64,000 bases of DNA. It comes from an uncultured Bacilli bacterium (GTDB lineage: Bacteria > Bacillota_I > Bacilli_A > RF39 > UBA660). Of the stretch, positions 62,837-64,000 are shown in pieces; the first letter of the stretch is position 1; the number at the start of each line of letters is the position of its first letter. Both the position numbers and the translations under genes were made by a program. The stretch is taken from assembly GCA_934141145.1 (NCBI GenBank), contig CAKPCA010000005.1, positions 1-64,000 on the forward strand, read 5' to 3'. Below the pieces are notes generated by a model that searched no databases, was not told where the DNA came from, and saw nothing but the letters and a program-made list of their open reading frames with translations.

Positions 62837-63466
62837 TTATTTAAAAATTTCATCTAAAATTTCATCTAATAAAGAAGAAATATAATCTAATATACTATTT
62901 TTAATTTTTTCTTTATCATTTCCTGTACTTTTTTCTTGTTTTTTACTCTTTTTCTTACTACTAGCTTCTTTATTCTTTGTATAACTAGAAGTATCTATAT
63001 CAGAATGCATTCCTACCTTTGTTGCTATAGCAGTTTGTTCATAGTCTTTTAATAAATCAGTATACTTATAATCACCATATAAATACGCAACTTCTGCAAG
63101 ACCATTTTTTACAAGTTCTGCTTGAAGTAAATTATCATCTACAAATATCCAAGCTAAATATCTATTATATTTATCTGTTTTAGTACTATTATCATCATAT
63201 TCTAATTCTATTTTATTTCCTTCTTTTAGTCTATTACAAGTATAATCACTAGCTTCTTTTCCATATGGTTCTTCACCCTTAGTAGGATGTTTTGTTTCAG
63301 GTGTATCTACTGCTAAAAATCTAACAGTTTCTTCTTTATTATTTATTATAAATTTTGCTGTATCACCATCAACACATTTAGAAAGTGTTACTTCTTCTCT
63401 TCCACTTGCAAATACTACTCCTGGAAACAAAAATATTATTAATAAAAATACTACCTTTTTCTTCAT
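62837..63466 (-). CDS. Secreted thermonuclease-like nuclease (SNase family)
   Basis: A 209-residue protein. The signal peptide (KKKVVFLLIIFLFPGVVFA) is followed by an SNase domain (about 25-150). The catalytic set is present: V-R-F-L-A-V-D-T-P-E-T (Arg and Glu) and K-Y-N-R-Y-L-A-W (second Arg), plus the calcium aspartates. The C-terminal 55 residues are Lys/Ser-rich then helical and may tether the enzyme to the cell surface. It probably degrades extracellular DNA or RNA for nutrients or to free the cell from DNA webs. Confidence 0.92.
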   Translation of the reverse strand: MKKKVVFLLIIFLFPGVVFASGREEVTLSKCVDGDTAKFIINNKEETVRFLAVDTPETKHPTKGEEPYGKEASDYTCNRLKEGNKIELEYDDNSTKTDKYNRYLAWIFVDDNLLQAELVKNGLAEVAYLYGDYKYTDLLKDYEQTAIATKVGMHSDIDTSSYTKNKEASSKKKSKKQEKSTGNDKEKIKNSILDYISSLLDEILDEIFK

Positions 63467-63517
63467 TACTATTACCTCTATAAATAGTATAACATTTATA
63501 AATTAAAATATAAACAA

Positions 63518-63546
63518 AAAAAGTTTGCACTAATGTAAACTTTTAT
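63518..63546. terminator. Stem-loop with U-tracts between SNase and the small membrane gene
   Basis: A stem AAAAGTTT/AAACTTTT with one mismatch and a loop of about 6, near 63522-63545. T runs occur on both strands. It would stop minus-strand transcripts coming from beyond 63600. Confidence 0.5.
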
Positions 63547-63599
63547 AAATATAAGTTCCATATTTAAAAAATATGAATAATATACTATAGGTGATAATT

Positions 63600-63797
63600 A
63601 TGATGGATTTTTTTAGATACTTATTTCTTAGTACTAAAAGACTTGTATGTTTTTTGTTTTCTTTATCCTTTTTAATTATTTTAACATATCAAATAATACT
63701 ACTTTTATTTATTACTACACCTATTAATGCAGTTATACTTTTAATAATCTTTTGTCTTTTATGTTTTAGTTGTTTTTGCTTCTTTAGGTTTAGGTAG
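63600..63797 (+). CDS. Small two-span membrane protein
   Basis: A 65-residue peptide with two hydrophobic segments (about 13-35 and 42-62) and several Cys/Phe in the second (CLLCFSCFCFF). The ATG at 63600 follows AGGTGAT by four bases; a GTG at 63591 falls inside that site. It is convergent with a gene whose stop lies inside this one (8-base overlap). No family recognised. A good ribosome-binding site is the main support that it is real. Confidence 0.45.
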   Translation: MMDFFRYLFLSTKRLVCFLFSLSFLIILTYQIILLLFITTPINAVILLIIFCLLCFSCFCFFRFR

Positions 63798-64000
63798 TAT
63801 CGTCTTGATTATTTCTTAAAAGATCTTCTGTTTTATATATTTTATCTAATTGTTTTCTTATTATTTTTACCATTTCATACTCATTATCACTATATTCTAT
63901 TTTATTTGGTAGTGATATTAAAACAAACATTAATTTCTTTTCTTCTTCTAGTAATGGAAATATTCTTTCATATTCTTTTAATAAATCATTAAAATCAAAT
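63790..64000 (-). CDS. C-terminal end of an unrecognised protein (cut by the window edge)
   Basis: An open minus-strand frame of 70 codons runs in from the right edge and stops at 63790. It reads FDFNDLLKEYERIFPLLEEE, then LMFVLISLPNKIEYSDNEYE, and ends TEDLLRNNQDDTT. It is charged and helical, like the C-lobe end of aminoglycoside-phosphotransferase or CotS-type kinases, but this is too little to name it. Confidence 0.6.
   Translation of the reverse strand, partial: FDFNDLLKEYERIFPLLEEEKKLMFVLISLPNKIEYSDNEYEMVKIIRKQLDKIYKTEDLLRNNQDDTT

Overview
The window is a very AT-rich (GC in the high twenties by eye) stretch of a low-GC Gram-positive-type genome. The standard code applies: nth and the spoVB-like gene end in TGA, and the tryptophan codons I read are TGG. 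Bacillota hallmarks are ribosomal protein L27 with a cleavable N-terminal extension next to its protease Prp, an L21 leader, an isoleucine T-box, SepF and DivIVA, a secDF / ComN-like / SpoVB-like neighbourhood, and a SpoIIID-like regulator. The best fit is an uncultured host-associated member of the Bacilli or Mollicutes-like lineages. The exact taxon cannot be read from this window.

Layout. 1-12,000 is mostly housekeeping on the minus strand: aspS (5' end only), nth, hisS, pgsA, an AI-2E-family permease, dtd, rel and secDF with a small ComN-like gene, plus a divergent SpoVB-like flippase. 12,000-19,900 holds ion transport and accessory genes: a calcium P-type ATPase, an ORF6N/PLD-like protein, a ZIP transporter, a decayed gene, an HTH/DUF4097 pair and a DUF421 protein. 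24,000-32,900 is a second housekeeping block: tgt, queA, ruvB, ruvA, obgE, trmB, rpmA, prp and rplU. 32,900-41,100 is a two-gene operon of giant surface proteins: a predicted thioester adhesin with SpaA/Cna-B repeats, and an SdrD-B-like protein ending in a lectin-like fold. 41,000-43,600 has cysE, corA and a radical SAM gene. 55,600-63,500 has ileS with a calcium antiporter under one T-box, divIVA, sepF, a large membrane protein and a secreted nuclease.

The most interesting system is spread over 19,900-55,600. It is a set of prepilin-like proteins in which related pilin N-termini carry unrelated display domains: phage tail-collar-like heads (two genes), a glycine-rich domain, leucine-rich repeats, and a C-type-lectin-like module (two genes). 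A short pseudopilin and a divergently transcribed GspE/PilB-type ATPase lie beside them. Two diversification signals sit on this set. The lectin-like modules each contain a 29-codon block with the NNY pattern expected of diversity-generating retroelement (DGR) variable repeats; one block is about 52% GC in an otherwise AT-rich gene. One tail-collar pilin has a run of nine G inside the 18-base spacer of its predicted promoter, the classic layout of slipped-strand phase variation. No reverse transcriptase, template repeat, inner-membrane platform protein or prepilin peptidase lies in the window, so the retroelement and complete-pilus interpretations are inferences.

Other points: the bifunctional Rel lacks key hydrolase residues; SecDF carries an extra N-terminal membrane domain; and a SpoIIID-like gene downstream of lepA is broken by one base in a run of six A.
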